Shown one piece after another: positions 9,886 through 17,881 of a DNA stretch of 64,000 nucleotides. Positions within the stretch are counted from its first letter, which is position 1. Every line of letters starts with the position of its first letter. The DNA is from Ascidiaceihabitans sp029251465 (lineage in GTDB: Bacteria; Pseudomonadota; Alphaproteobacteria; Rhodobacterales; Rhodobacteraceae): positions 3,410,001 through 3,474,000 of the forward strand of contig NZ_CP170633.1 of NCBI RefSeq assembly GCF_042932805.1, written 5' to 3'. Made by a program: the position numbers and the translations under genes. The notes beneath the pieces are model-generated. The model did no database searches. It saw only the letters and a program-made list of their open reading frames with translations, and was not told the DNA's origin.

Positions 9886-10806
9886 ATGGTCAAGTTTCGA
9901 CGCACATTTAGCCTGATGCTGGCGCTTTCTTTGGTCGCTTGTTCGGGAAAATCAGACACCAACATTGACGGCACGCAGGTTAAAGAACCCGCACCTGCCG
10001 AAATCCGTGGGCTGGCCAAGGCCGCTTTTGGTGCAGCCCGTGTAGGGTCTTCGCAGAAATCCGCGCCGCTTGGCGGATACGCACGGGGCTGTTTGGCAGG
10101 GTCCGAACAGCTGGCTGAAACTGGCCCGACATGGCAAGCTATGCGCCTGTCACGCAACCGCAATTGGGGTCACCCCGAACTGGTCGATATGGTTCAGAAC
10201 CTGTCCAAAGTTGCGGCAGCGCAACCCGGGTGGAACGGTCTGTATGTCGGCGACATGAGCCAACCACGCGGCGGTCCGATGTTGACAGGTCACCGCAGTC
10301 ACCAAGTCGGTTTGGACGCGGACATCTGGATGCTACCTGCCACGAATTTGAACCTGTCAGTGACAGAGCGCGAAAATATCTCGTCCATCTCTACACGCCG
10401 ATCCAGCGGAGCGTTCACCAACTCTAGCTGGTCACGCGCGCATCACAACATCATCAAAGCTGCTGCCAAAGACAAACGCACCGCCCGCATTTTTGTGTTT
10501 CCAGGGGCCAAGGTGCAGATGTGCAAAGACGAAAAAGGCAACCGCGACTGGCTGCGCAAAGTGCGCCCATGGTACGGGCACCACTATCATTTCCACGTGC
10601 GTTTGGCCTGCCCGCGCGGGGCCAAAGGGTGCAAGGACCAGACCCCACCACCGGCTGGCGACGGCTGCGCAGATGCCCAACAATGGGTGAACAACATCCT
10701 TAACCCACCTCCGCCAAACCCCAACCCGACCCCTCGTAAAAAGCGCCGCGAATTCACGGTTGCCGATCTGCCGCAGCAATGTTCAAACGTTTTACGTTCG
10801 CAATAG
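9886..10806 (+). CDS. mepA: Penicillin-insensitive murein endopeptidase (MepA-like), probable lipoprotein
   Basis: 306 residues. The N-terminus MVKFRRTFSLMLALSLVACS has a lipobox (LVAC) with Cys19, so the protein is probably lipid-anchored rather than freely periplasmic as in E. coli. MepA metal-binding motifs are present: HRSHQVGLDADIW (His and Asp ligands) and WYGHHYHFHVRL near residues 226-237. MepA cleaves the D-Ala-meso-diaminopimelate cross-link of peptidoglycan and is a LAS-type zinc enzyme. A proline-rich C-terminal tail (PPPPNPNPTP) is extra to the core. Its 3' end overlaps the next gene by 28 nt in another frame, suggesting translational coupling. Confidence 0.92.
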   Translation: MVKFRRTFSLMLALSLVACSGKSDTNIDGTQVKEPAPAEIRGLAKAAFGAARVGSSQKSAPLGGYARGCLAGSEQLAETGPTWQAMRLSRNRNWGHPELVDMVQNLSKVAAAQPGWNGLYVGDMSQPRGGPMLTGHRSHQVGLDADIWMLPATNLNLSVTERENISSISTRRSSGAFTNSSWSRAHHNIIKAAAKDKRTARIFVFPGAKVQMCKDEKGNRDWLRKVRPWYGHHYHFHVRLACPRGAKGCKDQTPPPAGDGCADAQQWVNNILNPPPPNPNPTPRKKRREFTVADLPQQCSNVLRSQ

Positions 10807-11603
10807 CGCTGGCCTTTGGTGGGTCTACCGCTGATGCCCAATCGCTAGAATTCATGTCTGCTACAAACATGCCGGACCCGCTCGGCACGTTTGGTGGGCT
10901 GTCCGCCCTCGAGGTATCGCCCGATGGTCTGTCCGCGCTGACCCTGTCTGATCGCGGCCACATCTTTGATCTGGCAATCACGCGGGACGCCGATAACAAC
11001 ATTTCGGACGTACAAGTCACGCGTTCAAAACACCCCAAATTCAAACACGACACCGAAGGTTTGGCGATTGGCAAAGGCGGCACCTTTGTGTCGTTTGAGG
11101 GACCGGGGCAGGTTCGCGAATTGGGTGGAAAAGCCCTGCCCAGCCATCCGGATTTCAAAACCATGGCCCCCAACAGCGCGCTTGAGGCGTTGGCCATCGA
11201 CCAGGCCGGCACGCTTTACACATTGCCCGAACGCTCCGGTGAAATCGACAAACCGTTCCCGCTTTACGCCTTCAAAAATGGTGCCTGGAGCACCGCGTAT
11301 CAGATCCCGCGCAACGGACCGTTCCTGCCAGTTGGTGCCGATTTTGGCCCCGACGGATTGTTCTATCTTCTTGAACGAGCATTCACCCCACTAGGGTTTC
11401 GCACGCGCATCCGCCGCTTTGACCTGATCAAAAATACTCAAAAACCTGTCGAACTTTTGCGCACCTATCCAGCGCGTCACGACAACCTTGAGGGGCTTAG
11501 CGTGTGGCGCGATGCAAACGATGACATCCGCCTGACCATGGTGTCTGACGACAATTTCCTGCCGGTTTTGCGCAATGAAATCGTAGAATATATCCTGCGA
11601 TAA
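10779..11603 (+). CDS. Esterase-like activity of phytase family protein, secreted
   Basis: 274 residues starting with a signal peptide (FKRFTFAIALAFGGSTADAQ). The body, with DTEGLAIGKGGTFVSFEGPGQV and LEALAIDQAGTLYTLPERSG, matches the Phytase-like beta-propeller domain often labelled esterase-like activity of phytase. It is therefore likely a periplasmic hydrolase with uncertain substrate. It begins inside the 3' end of mepA, 28 nt before that stop codon, and no other plausible start keeps the signal peptide, so co-translation with mepA is likely. The domain call comes from family resemblance; no catalytic residues could be confirmed by eye. Confidence 0.82.
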   Translation: MFKRFTFAIALAFGGSTADAQSLEFMSATNMPDPLGTFGGLSALEVSPDGLSALTLSDRGHIFDLAITRDADNNISDVQVTRSKHPKFKHDTEGLAIGKGGTFVSFEGPGQVRELGGKALPSHPDFKTMAPNSALEALAIDQAGTLYTLPERSGEIDKPFPLYAFKNGAWSTAYQIPRNGPFLPVGADFGPDGLFYLLERAFTPLGFRTRIRRFDLIKNTQKPVELLRTYPARHDNLEGLSVWRDANDDIRLTMVSDDNFLPVLRNEIVEYILR

Positions 11604-11694
11604 CTCTTGCGCCGTCCGACAACCCCGCCTAAAGACCACCCGTCTGCATGGTGCAGGCCGAGTTCTCCGCTACCTTGTAAAACGGATCAAAATC

Positions 11695-12318
11695 ATGACA
11701 CGCATTCACCTTCCCGGCATTCTTGCCATGGCCGCCATCGTTGTGGCCTCAAATATTCTTGTGCAACATTTGTTTGGCCAATGGCTGACGTGGGGCGCGT
11801 TCACCTACCCGCTCGCATTTCTTGTCACCGACGTGATGAACCGCGTTTACGGGGCCGGACCTGCGCGCACCGTCGTGCTGACCGGTTTCGTGGTTGGCGT
11901 GTTCTGCTCTCTGGTTGGCACCCAGATCATGGGCGAATTCGGACCACTGGTCACACTGCGCATCGCAATCGGTTCTGGCCTCGCGTTCTTGGTCGCGCAA
12001 ATGCTGGACGTCGGTATTTTCTCGGCTTTGCGCAATGGCACATGGTGGAAGGCACCGCTGGCCTCGACCTTGATCGGGTCCACCGTCGACACGGCGTTGT
12101 TCTTCACAATCGCCTTTGCCGCGCCGCTGACCTTTTTGGAACCGTCCAATGATGTGTCTTGGGCCAACGAAGTTCTCCCCTTGTTGGGCGTCGGCGTGAT
12201 GGCCCCGTTGTGGGTGTCGCTGGCGGTCGCTGACTGGACTGTAAAACTCACTTTGGCGCTGTTGGCACTGATCCCGTTCCGCCTGATTACTGCGCGTTTT
12301 ACCGCAGCGGCTGGATAA
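11695..12318 (+). CDS. yhhQ: Queuosine precursor transporter (YhhQ/Vut_1 family)
   Basis: 207 residues with six hydrophobic segments, the size of the COG1738 family. Characteristic elements are TYPLAFLVTDVMNRVYG near residues 38-54 and WWKAPLASTLIGSTVDTALFF in the second half. In E. coli YhhQ imports the queuosine precursors preQ0 and preQ1. Here it would supply tRNA queuosine modification. The gap before it (11604-11694) contains a short CTGCA/TGCAG hairpin but no convincing preQ1 riboswitch. Its stop is followed by the structured RNA region that precedes arfB. Confidence 0.9.
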   Translation: MTRIHLPGILAMAAIVVASNILVQHLFGQWLTWGAFTYPLAFLVTDVMNRVYGAGPARTVVLTGFVVGVFCSLVGTQIMGEFGPLVTLRIAIGSGLAFLVAQMLDVGIFSALRNGTWWKAPLASTLIGSTVDTALFFTIAFAAPLTFLEPSNDVSWANEVLPLLGVGVMAPLWVSLAVADWTVKLTLALLALIPFRLITARFTAAAG

Positions 12319-12397
12319 TTCACAAAAAAGGCTTTGCGATTCGGAGAACTTGTGCGACGATTCGAATGAGTTCAACAAATGCAAAGGAGGTGATCTA

Positions 12398-12454
12398 GTG
12401 TCGAGGAAGATATTGGAGCGAGGTGTCGGAACAGCTTGGGAGGTCGCCCGTTAA
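12398..12454 (+). CDS. Possible 18-codon leader ORF inside the structured RNA
   Basis: A GTG at 12398 sits seven bases after the GGAGG core of an ideal ribosome site and opens an 18-codon frame (SRKILERGVGTAWEVAR after the initiator) ending at TAA 12452-12454. The ribosome site is also one strand of the closing stem of the surrounding RNA. It could be a leader peptide coupling translation to RNA folding, or the ribosome-site match could serve another purpose with the frame open by chance. No homology is recognised. Confidence 0.35.
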   Translation: MSRKILERGVGTAWEVAR

Positions 12455-12526
12455 GGCAGCCCATGACGGTGTAAACCGTCCAAGTGGATCCATCCGGTCT
12501 AACCGAGATCCCTCCTGAAACTTTCG

Positions 12527-12558
12527 AAAGGGCCGCCTGTAATCGGGCGGCCCTTTTT
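12527..12558 (+). terminator. Strong intrinsic terminator before arfB
   Basis: AAAGGGCCGCC (12527-12537) pairs with GGCGGCCCTTT (12546-12556), eleven base pairs with an eight-base loop, followed by the T tract at 12554-12558. It lies 31 bp before the arfB start, so transcripts from upstream would mostly end here unless read through. Confidence 0.85.
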
Positions 12559-12588
12559 CGTGTCTCATCAAAGGTGTATAGGGGCTGC

Positions 12589-13011
12589 ATGGTGCGCATC
12601 AACGATGACATAACCCTGCACGACTGGGAGCTTTCCGAAAGCTTTGTACGCGCGTCTGGTCCCGGTGGGCAGAACGTGAACAAGGTGTCGTCGGCCGTGG
12701 AATTGCGGTTTGAGGCAGAGCGCAGCCCGTCATTGACCGCCCCCGTCAAAGTGCGCCTGAAACGGCTGGCCGGACGACGTTGGACGCTGGATGGTGCCTT
12801 GATTTTGCAGTGTGACGAGACGCGGTCCCAAGCGCGCAATCGCGACATCGTACGCCAGCGGTTGGCCGAACTGATCCGCAAATCCTTGGTTGCCCCTAAA
12901 CGCCGGATCGCGACGCGACCAACATTAGGGTCGAAAAAACGCCGCCTGAAGGCCAAGAAAGTGCGCGGCGAGGTCAAAAACATGCGCGGCCGCGTGGACC
13001 CCGACGATTAA
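12589..13011 (+). CDS. arfB: Alternative ribosome-rescue factor ArfB (YaeJ), peptidyl-tRNA hydrolase
   Basis: 140 residues from the ATG at 12589; the frame is open further upstream but runs back through the terminator, which rules that out. The release-factor GGQ motif is present as SGPGGQNVNK near residue 26, and the C-terminal tail is strongly basic (KKRRLKAKKVRGEVKN), the segment that enters the empty mRNA channel. ArfB hydrolyses peptidyl-tRNA on ribosomes stalled at the 3' end of truncated mRNAs, backing up trans-translation. The ribosome site is weak (AGGGG). The preceding terminator and structured RNA suggest regulated read-through. Confidence 0.93.
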   Translation: MVRINDDITLHDWELSESFVRASGPGGQNVNKVSSAVELRFEAERSPSLTAPVKVRLKRLAGRRWTLDGALILQCDETRSQARNRDIVRQRLAELIRKSLVAPKRRIATRPTLGSKKRRLKAKKVRGEVKNMRGRVDPDD

Positions 13012-13082
13012 ACCAGATGCCACCCAGAGGCACGTCGCTTTTCGCCATGACATTGATCGGCGGGACACTAAGGTGGGCGCAT

Positions 13083-13967
13083 ATGAGCACCCCTGACAAA
13101 ACCGGCCTCGCCATCATTCTCAGCCTTATCGCGCTGACGTTGTTTGACGCGATGGGCCTGATCATCAAGCACCTGTCGAACGGGTATTCCGCCGCTGAAT
13201 TATCGGCGTGGCGCAATCTGTTCGGCCTGGTTCCGTCGATCATTGCCCTGTGGTCGTCGCGCGCGTGGCATGCAGGCGGCAGACGCTTGAAAATCCGCCA
13301 ATGGAAGCTCGCGTTGATGCGCGGTGCCATCGTGACCTTTGCGCAGCTGTGTTTTTATATGTCGTTGGGATTAATGGCTTTTGCGACCGCATCGACCATC
13401 ACTTACGCCAATGCGTTGTTCATGACAGCGCTGGCAATCCCGATCCTGGGCGAACGCGTCGGCTGGGTCAGGTGGGGGGCAGTTTTAGTCGGCTTTGTCG
13501 GCGTCATCATGATCATGCAACCGGGCAGCGACGGGTTTTCTGTCTATGCGTTGTTGCCGCTGGCAGCAGCCGCGTTTTACGCGTTGGTCGGGGTCACAGC
13601 GCGCCTGTTTGACGACGACGTATCGAGCCCTTTGGTCAATCTGTATTCGTCGTTAACGGCTGTCGTCGGCGCATTCACCATCGCATTTTTCTGGGGTGGT
13701 TTTACACCAATTGCGTCCGCCGCTGACATGGGTTGGATCATCGCCATGGGAGGATTTGGCGGCACGGCAGTGCTATTCCTCGTGGTCAGCTACCGCATGA
13801 CCGAGCAAAGCAACCTCGCGCCGTTCAGCTATTTTGGCATTCCGCTGGCGTTCGTCATGGGCTGGCTGTTCTTCGACGAGGCCCCTTGGAGCACGCTTTT
13901 CCCCGGCGCAATTTTGATCGCAGCAGGCGGTTTGCTGATCGTGTGGCGCGAACGGACGCGGGGCTAA
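13083..13967 (+). CDS. EamA (DMT superfamily) transporter
   Basis: 294 residues from the ATG at 13083, preceded by AAGGTGG; the frame is open to 13017 but the extra residues are not family-like. Two EamA repeats with about ten membrane segments are visible (for example TASTITYANALFMTALAIPILGERVGW in the first repeat, residues 104-130). An inner-membrane metabolite exporter is likely, substrate unknown. It follows arfB by 71 bp and its stop overlaps the 3' end of convergent pncB by four bases. It differs clearly from the EamA protein at 3489, so it is not a recent duplicate. Confidence 0.9.
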   Translation: MSTPDKTGLAIILSLIALTLFDAMGLIIKHLSNGYSAAELSAWRNLFGLVPSIIALWSSRAWHAGGRRLKIRQWKLALMRGAIVTFAQLCFYMSLGLMAFATASTITYANALFMTALAIPILGERVGWVRWGAVLVGFVGVIMIMQPGSDGFSVYALLPLAAAAFYALVGVTARLFDDDVSSPLVNLYSSLTAVVGAFTIAFFWGGFTPIASAADMGWIIAMGGFGGTAVLFLVVSYRMTEQSNLAPFSYFGIPLAFVMGWLFFDEAPWSTLFPGAILIAAGGLLIVWRERTRG

Positions 13968-15256
13968 ACCACCACGTCCTGTTCGTCCTGTTCACCAACA
14001 CCAAACACCCGTTTGTAGCGCGCGATTTCGGACGCGGGCCCCATCGCTTTTTTCGGGTTGTCCGACAGTTTAACCGTCGGCTGGCCATTCGCCTTGACCG
14101 CTTTGCACACCAATGAAAACGGGGCCAATGCGTCATCCGGCACCAGCCCGCGAAAATCATTGGTCAGCAATGTGCCCCACCCGAATGAGATGTTGGTTTT
14201 GCCTGCAAACTGCGCCTGCAATTCCTGAATTTTCGTGACATCCAAGCCGTCACTAAAGATCACACGCTTGTCGCGAGGGTCTTCGCCGCGTGATTTCCAC
14301 CAATCAATCGCGACGTTTGCCGCCGTTGCAGGATCGCCGCTATCGATGCGGATGCCCGTCCAGCCCGCCAGCCAATCGGGGGCTTTGTCGAGGAACCCTT
14401 GGGTGCCGTAGGTGTCTGGCAAAATGATGCGCAAGTTGCCTTCGTGCTCGTCCTGCCAGTCTTGCAAAACATCGTAGGGTGCCTGCGCCAAAGCCGCGTC
14501 ATCGGGTGCCAAGGCGGCGTAGACCATCGGCAATTCGTGGGCGTTGGTGCCGATCGCTTCGACCTCGCGGTTCATGGCGATTTTGCAGTTCGACGTGCCG
14601 GTGAATTTGTCGCCCAGCCCCTCGCGCATGGCTTGAACGCACCAGTCTTGCCAGAGGTACGAATGGCGACGGCGCGTGCCAAAATCGGCAATCGAAAGGT
14701 CGGGCAATTCGCGCAGTTTCTCGATCTTTTCCCAAACGCGAGTCATGCCACGGGCGTATAGAACTTGCAGTTCGAACTTGCCCATCTGGTCCAGAACAGC
14801 GCGGCCGCGCAGCTCCATCAAAATCGCCAAGGCGGGAATTTCCCACAGCATAACTTCGTGCCATTTGCCCTCGAACGTCAGCTCGTATTGGTCACCTTTA
14901 CGTTCCAGATGGTAGGCTGGCAGGCGCAATCCCTCGAACCATTCCATGAAATCAGAGGTGAACATCTGGCGTTTGCCGTAGAACGTATTGCCACGCAGCC
15001 ACGTGCTTTCGCCGCGGCTAAGCGACAGGGACCGGACGTGATCCAACTGTTCGCGCAGCTCGCCTTCGTCGATCAAATGGGCCAGCGGCACATGTTTTGA
15101 CCGGTTGATCAGGCTGAACGTGACTTGGGTGTCGGGTTTGTTGCGATAGATGCTTTGGCACATCAGCAATTTGTAGAAATCCGTGTCGATCAGGGACCGC
15201 ACAATCGGGTCGATCTTCCACTTGTGATTCCAGACGCGGGTGGCGATGTCGACCAT
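13964..15256 (-). CDS. pncB: Nicotinate phosphoribosyltransferase
   Basis: 430 residues from the ATG at 15256, which follows AGGGAGAAG at good spacing; an ATG at 15274 lies before that site. PncB stretches include SLIDTDFYKLLMCQSIY near the N-terminus, FGTRRRHSYLWQDWCV in the middle with the phosphorylated-histidine region, and IRIDSGDPATAANVAIDWW plus VIFSDGLDVTKI in the phosphoribosyl-binding half. It makes nicotinate mononucleotide from nicotinate and PRPP with ATP in NAD salvage. It follows pncA on the same strand after about 90 bp; together they convert nicotinamide to NaMN. Confidence 0.96.
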   Translation of the reverse strand: MVDIATRVWNHKWKIDPIVRSLIDTDFYKLLMCQSIYRNKPDTQVTFSLINRSKHVPLAHLIDEGELREQLDHVRSLSLSRGESTWLRGNTFYGKRQMFTSDFMEWFEGLRLPAYHLERKGDQYELTFEGKWHEVMLWEIPALAILMELRGRAVLDQMGKFELQVLYARGMTRVWEKIEKLRELPDLSIADFGTRRRHSYLWQDWCVQAMREGLGDKFTGTSNCKIAMNREVEAIGTNAHELPMVYAALAPDDAALAQAPYDVLQDWQDEHEGNLRIILPDTYGTQGFLDKAPDWLAGWTGIRIDSGDPATAANVAIDWWKSRGEDPRDKRVIFSDGLDVTKIQELQAQFAGKTNISFGWGTLLTNDFRGLVPDDALAPFSLVCKAVKANGQPTVKLSDNPKKAMGPASEIARYKRVFGVGEQDEQDVVV

Positions 15257-15346
15257 TCTAGGCTTCTCCCTCATTCGCAGCGATTTAGATCAGCCAGCGC
15301 GATTGGGGGCAAGCGGTTGTTGCAGATGAGGATAATGATCGGTGCC

Positions 15347-15943
15347 TTAGGCGAGTTTCACCTTGGCCGATTGCATCCCGCTCATCGCTGATTCGAGGGA
15401 TCCGTTCAGATCAATTGCACGGCACAGATCTGTTTTGACCGTGACATCGAAACCCAGTTTTGCCGCATCCACGGCTGAGAAATTCACGCAGAAATCCAAG
15501 GCCAGTCCGACCATGACCAGTTCAGAGATACCGCGAGATTTCAGATACCCTTCCAGCCCTGTTGGGGTCGTCTGGTCGTTTTCAAAAAACGCCGAATAGC
15601 TGTCGATCTGCGGGTTGTAGCCTTTGCGAATGACCAAATCGGCGCGGTCGCGGTGCAGATCTGTGTGAAACCGCGCGCCTGTGGATCCGATAATGCAGTG
15701 ATCAGGCCACAGCATTTGATCGCCGTAGGGCATGTCGATCAGGTCGTAGGGCGCTTTGTCGGTGTGCGAGGATGCGAAGGATGAATGCCCCGCCGGATGC
15801 CAGTCCTGGGTCAGCACAACCGCTTCGGCGTCGTTCATCAAAGCATTGATGCCTTCGATGATTTCATCGCCACCCGGAACGGCAAGCGCGCCATGGGGGC
15901 AAAAATCATTCTGCACATCTATCACAATCAAGGCTTTGGTCAT
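15347..15943 (-). CDS. pncA: Nicotinamidase (bifunctional nicotinamidase/pyrazinamidase)
   Basis: 198 residues from the ATG at 15943 (TTGGAGCG upstream). Isochorismatase-fold landmarks are the catalytic Asp in IVIDVQNDFCPHGALAV (about residue 10), LTQDWHPAGHSSFAS with metal-binding residues (about 52-66), and the nucleophilic Cys in ELVMVGLALDFCVNFSAVDA near residue 155. It deamidates nicotinamide to nicotinate, feeding PncB encoded just downstream. An upstream in-frame ATG (15967) is less likely on ribosome-site spacing. Confidence 0.95.
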   Translation of the reverse strand: MTKALIVIDVQNDFCPHGALAVPGGDEIIEGINALMNDAEAVVLTQDWHPAGHSSFASSHTDKAPYDLIDMPYGDQMLWPDHCIIGSTGARFHTDLHRDRADLVIRKGYNPQIDSYSAFFENDQTTPTGLEGYLKSRGISELVMVGLALDFCVNFSAVDAAKLGFDVTVKTDLCRAIDLNGSLESAMSGMQSAKVKLA

Positions 15944-15995
15944 CGGAGCGCTCCAATTTGGTGTCACACATCCCTAGGTGGCGCCGGGCGGTCCG

Positions 15996-16841
15996 TCAAT
16001 GTTGCTGCATCCATTCGGCGACACGTGGCCACAAACTGTTTGCCGCAGCGCGTGACCGGATGAGGCGCGCGTGGTTGAAATCTTCGGGGTAGCCTTGGGC
16101 GCGGCCACAGATTTCGAACGTCGCGTGTCCTGCGAATCCATCGGCGATTGCACGACATCCTGCTTGGGGCGCGATGACCTTGTCGGCCGCGCCCGCCAGA
16201 ACCAGCACAGGCAGGGCAACATCGGACAATTGCGCAATCACATCGCGCCCTGCGCGGTCGGTGAATTGTCGTTTGCGGTTCCACAGCGCCCAGTTTTGCA
16301 TGATGCCCGTCGCCTCACTGCACGGTCCCAGACGCACAATGCGCGCAGGCCAATACCCCAACCGCCGCCCGGCAAACCCCATCAGACGCATGAACAGTTG
16401 CACGCGTTTCGGGGACAAATGCGAATGGGTCGCCTGCGCCCCCATCAAGGTCAGCGTGCGCATCACCCGCACCAGATTTGGCGTTTGCGCCAGCGCCAGA
16501 ACCATCGCCAATCCGCCACCCGAATGCCCCACAACATGCACGCCGTTTTTAGGGTGTTGTTGGTGAACGTGCGCCACTGCATCGGTCATCTCGTCCTCGG
16601 CCAAATCGTGGTAGTCAAAGCGCGTGATGTTGCCGCGCCGCAAATCACGCCCACGCCACTCAATCACATAGGTCGGGGCAATCCGCCCAAAATGCTGCGC
16701 AATCGGTAGGCATGTTTCTGCGTTTGAAAATGTGCCGTGCGTAATCAACACAGGCGCACCCTCGGACTGATCGCCAATCACGCGCCACAACTGGCCCGGC
16801 CCCTGCCAATCTTGTACTTTGATCAAACCGTCTGTTGTCAT
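15996..16841 (-). CDS. Alpha/beta hydrolase
   Basis: 281 residues from the ATG at 16841. The fold is shown by VLITHGTFSNAETC (oxyanion strand), the nucleophile elbow HVVGHSGGGLAMVLALAQ with Ser in GHSGG, an acid in LVLAGAADKVIAP and a C-terminal region with a candidate His in DFNHARLI. The catalytic triad is therefore probably intact. The frame is open to a GTG at 16964, which would overlap the divergent trhO start by 27 bases; the shorter start is preferred but not proven. Substrate is unknown; lipases, esterases and lysophospholipases share this pattern. Confidence 0.82.
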   Translation of the reverse strand: MTTDGLIKVQDWQGPGQLWRVIGDQSEGAPVLITHGTFSNAETCLPIAQHFGRIAPTYVIEWRGRDLRRGNITRFDYHDLAEDEMTDAVAHVHQQHPKNGVHVVGHSGGGLAMVLALAQTPNLVRVMRTLTLMGAQATHSHLSPKRVQLFMRLMGFAGRRLGYWPARIVRLGPCSEATGIMQNWALWNRKRQFTDRAGRDVIAQLSDVALPVLVLAGAADKVIAPQAGCRAIADGFAGHATFEICGRAQGYPEDFNHARLIRSRAAANSLWPRVAEWMQQH

Positions 16842-16937
16842 TTCCACATCGTCGGGCACAGGACCTGCATGCGTCAAAGGTTCCGTCGCGTCCGCCTCCC
16901 CTTGCCTGTGCAAAAAGATCGGCGTATCTGAGCGCGC

Positions 16938-17840
16938 ATGTACACCATTGCCGCCCTTTACCACTTTACCCGTTTTGCTGATCCTGATGGTCTACGCCCT
17001 GCTTTGCGTGCGGTGTGCGAAGGCAGTGCCGTCAAAGGCACGCTGCTGATTGCAGGCGAAGGCATCAACGGCACGATTGCCGGTCCGCGTGCCGGAATTG
17101 ACGCCGTTCTGGCCCACATTCGCGCCCTGCCCGGATGTGACGGTTTAGAGTGGAAGGAAAGCTTTTCCGACACCCCGCCGTTTGGCAAAATGAAGGTTCG
17201 ACTCAAGCGTGAAATCGTGACAATGGGCCAACCCGACGTCGATCCAAAAGCACGGGTTGGCAACTATGTCGAGGCCGCCGATTGGAACGATCTGATCGCA
17301 CGCGATGATGTTGCCGTGATCGACACGCGCAATGATTACGAGGTAGCGATTGGCACGTTTGACGGCGCGATAGACCCTGAAACGTCGACTTTTGGCGAAT
17401 TCCCCGCATGGTGGGCGGCCAACAAAGATCGCTTTCATAACAAGAAAGTCGCGATGTTTTGCACAGGCGGAATTCGCTGTGAGAAGTCCACGAACTATCT
17501 GCTGGGCCAAGGCGTCGAGGACGTGTTTCACCTAAAGGGTGGCATTCTGAAGTACCTCGAAGAAGTGCCTGAGGCCGACAGCACGTGGCAGGGCGATTGC
17601 TTTGTTTTCGACAACCGTGTCAGCGTTGGACATGGCCTAAAGGTTGGACCGCACCAGTTGTGTCATGCTTGTCGTCGTCCGTTGTTTCCTGAGGATGTGA
17701 AGAAGGTGGAATTTGTCGTTGGGGTCAGCTGCCACCAGTGCATTGATGAGACGTCCGAGGCTGACAAAAACCGGTTTCGCGAACGCCAAAAACAGATCGA
17801 ACTGGCGCGTAGCCGTGGCGGCGAGCACTTCGGCAGCTAA
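16938..17840 (+). CDS. trhO: tRNA uridine(34) hydroxylase TrhO (rhodanese-like, YceA)
   Basis: 300 residues. The N-terminal acylphosphatase-like part (LLIAGEGINGTIAGP) precedes a rhodanese domain with DTRNDYEVAIGTFDGAIDP and the active-site loop MFCTGGIRCEKST (Cys near residue 174), followed by a C-terminal cysteine cluster (CHACRRPLFPED and CHQCIDETSE). This is the YceA/TrhO layout; the enzyme makes 5-hydroxyuridine at wobble position 34 of tRNA, oxygen-dependently. Only the start at 16938 (MYTIAALYHF) matches the family. It is divergent from the hydrolase and convergent with the MFS gene. Confidence 0.95.
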   Translation: MYTIAALYHFTRFADPDGLRPALRAVCEGSAVKGTLLIAGEGINGTIAGPRAGIDAVLAHIRALPGCDGLEWKESFSDTPPFGKMKVRLKREIVTMGQPDVDPKARVGNYVEAADWNDLIARDDVAVIDTRNDYEVAIGTFDGAIDPETSTFGEFPAWWAANKDRFHNKKVAMFCTGGIRCEKSTNYLLGQGVEDVFHLKGGILKYLEEVPEADSTWQGDCFVFDNRVSVGHGLKVGPHQLCHACRRPLFPEDVKKVEFVVGVSCHQCIDETSEADKNRFRERQKQIELARSRGGEHFGS

Positions 17841-17881
17841 ACGCGCGCGGTGAGGTAAGGTAGGTCTTGACCCACCAGCCC

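Larger units (their letters stand above)
12384..12558 (+). ncRNA. Candidate structured RNA / arfB leader with 16S-complementary segment
   Basis: The intergenic stretch between yhhQ and arfB holds no full-size gene but a clear RNA architecture. A closing stem pairs AGGAGG-GATCT (12385-12396, one bulged T) with AGATCCCTCCT (12506-12516), eleven base pairs. Inside are a 6-bp hairpin with a GTAA tetraloop (12465-12480), a possible TTGGA/TCCAA helix (12413-12417 with 12479-12483) and GGTCGCC/GGCAGCC around 12442-12461. An intrinsic terminator follows at 12527-12558. The 5' strand, 12383-12395, is a perfect 13-base complement of the conserved 16S rRNA 3' end. I do not recognise it as SRP RNA, 6S RNA, RNase P or tmRNA. 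It may be an independent small RNA or an attenuated leader of arfB. Confidence 0.6.

Noticed and set aside
11604..11694. preQ1 riboswitch before the queuosine-precursor transporter gene
   Set aside because: A CTGCA/TGCAG hairpin is present but the preQ1-I stem-loop-tail pattern could not be built.
12383..12395. Fragment of a 16S rRNA gene on the minus strand
   Set aside because: The match to the 16S 3' end is 13 bases only and does not extend in either direction; a functional complement explains it better.
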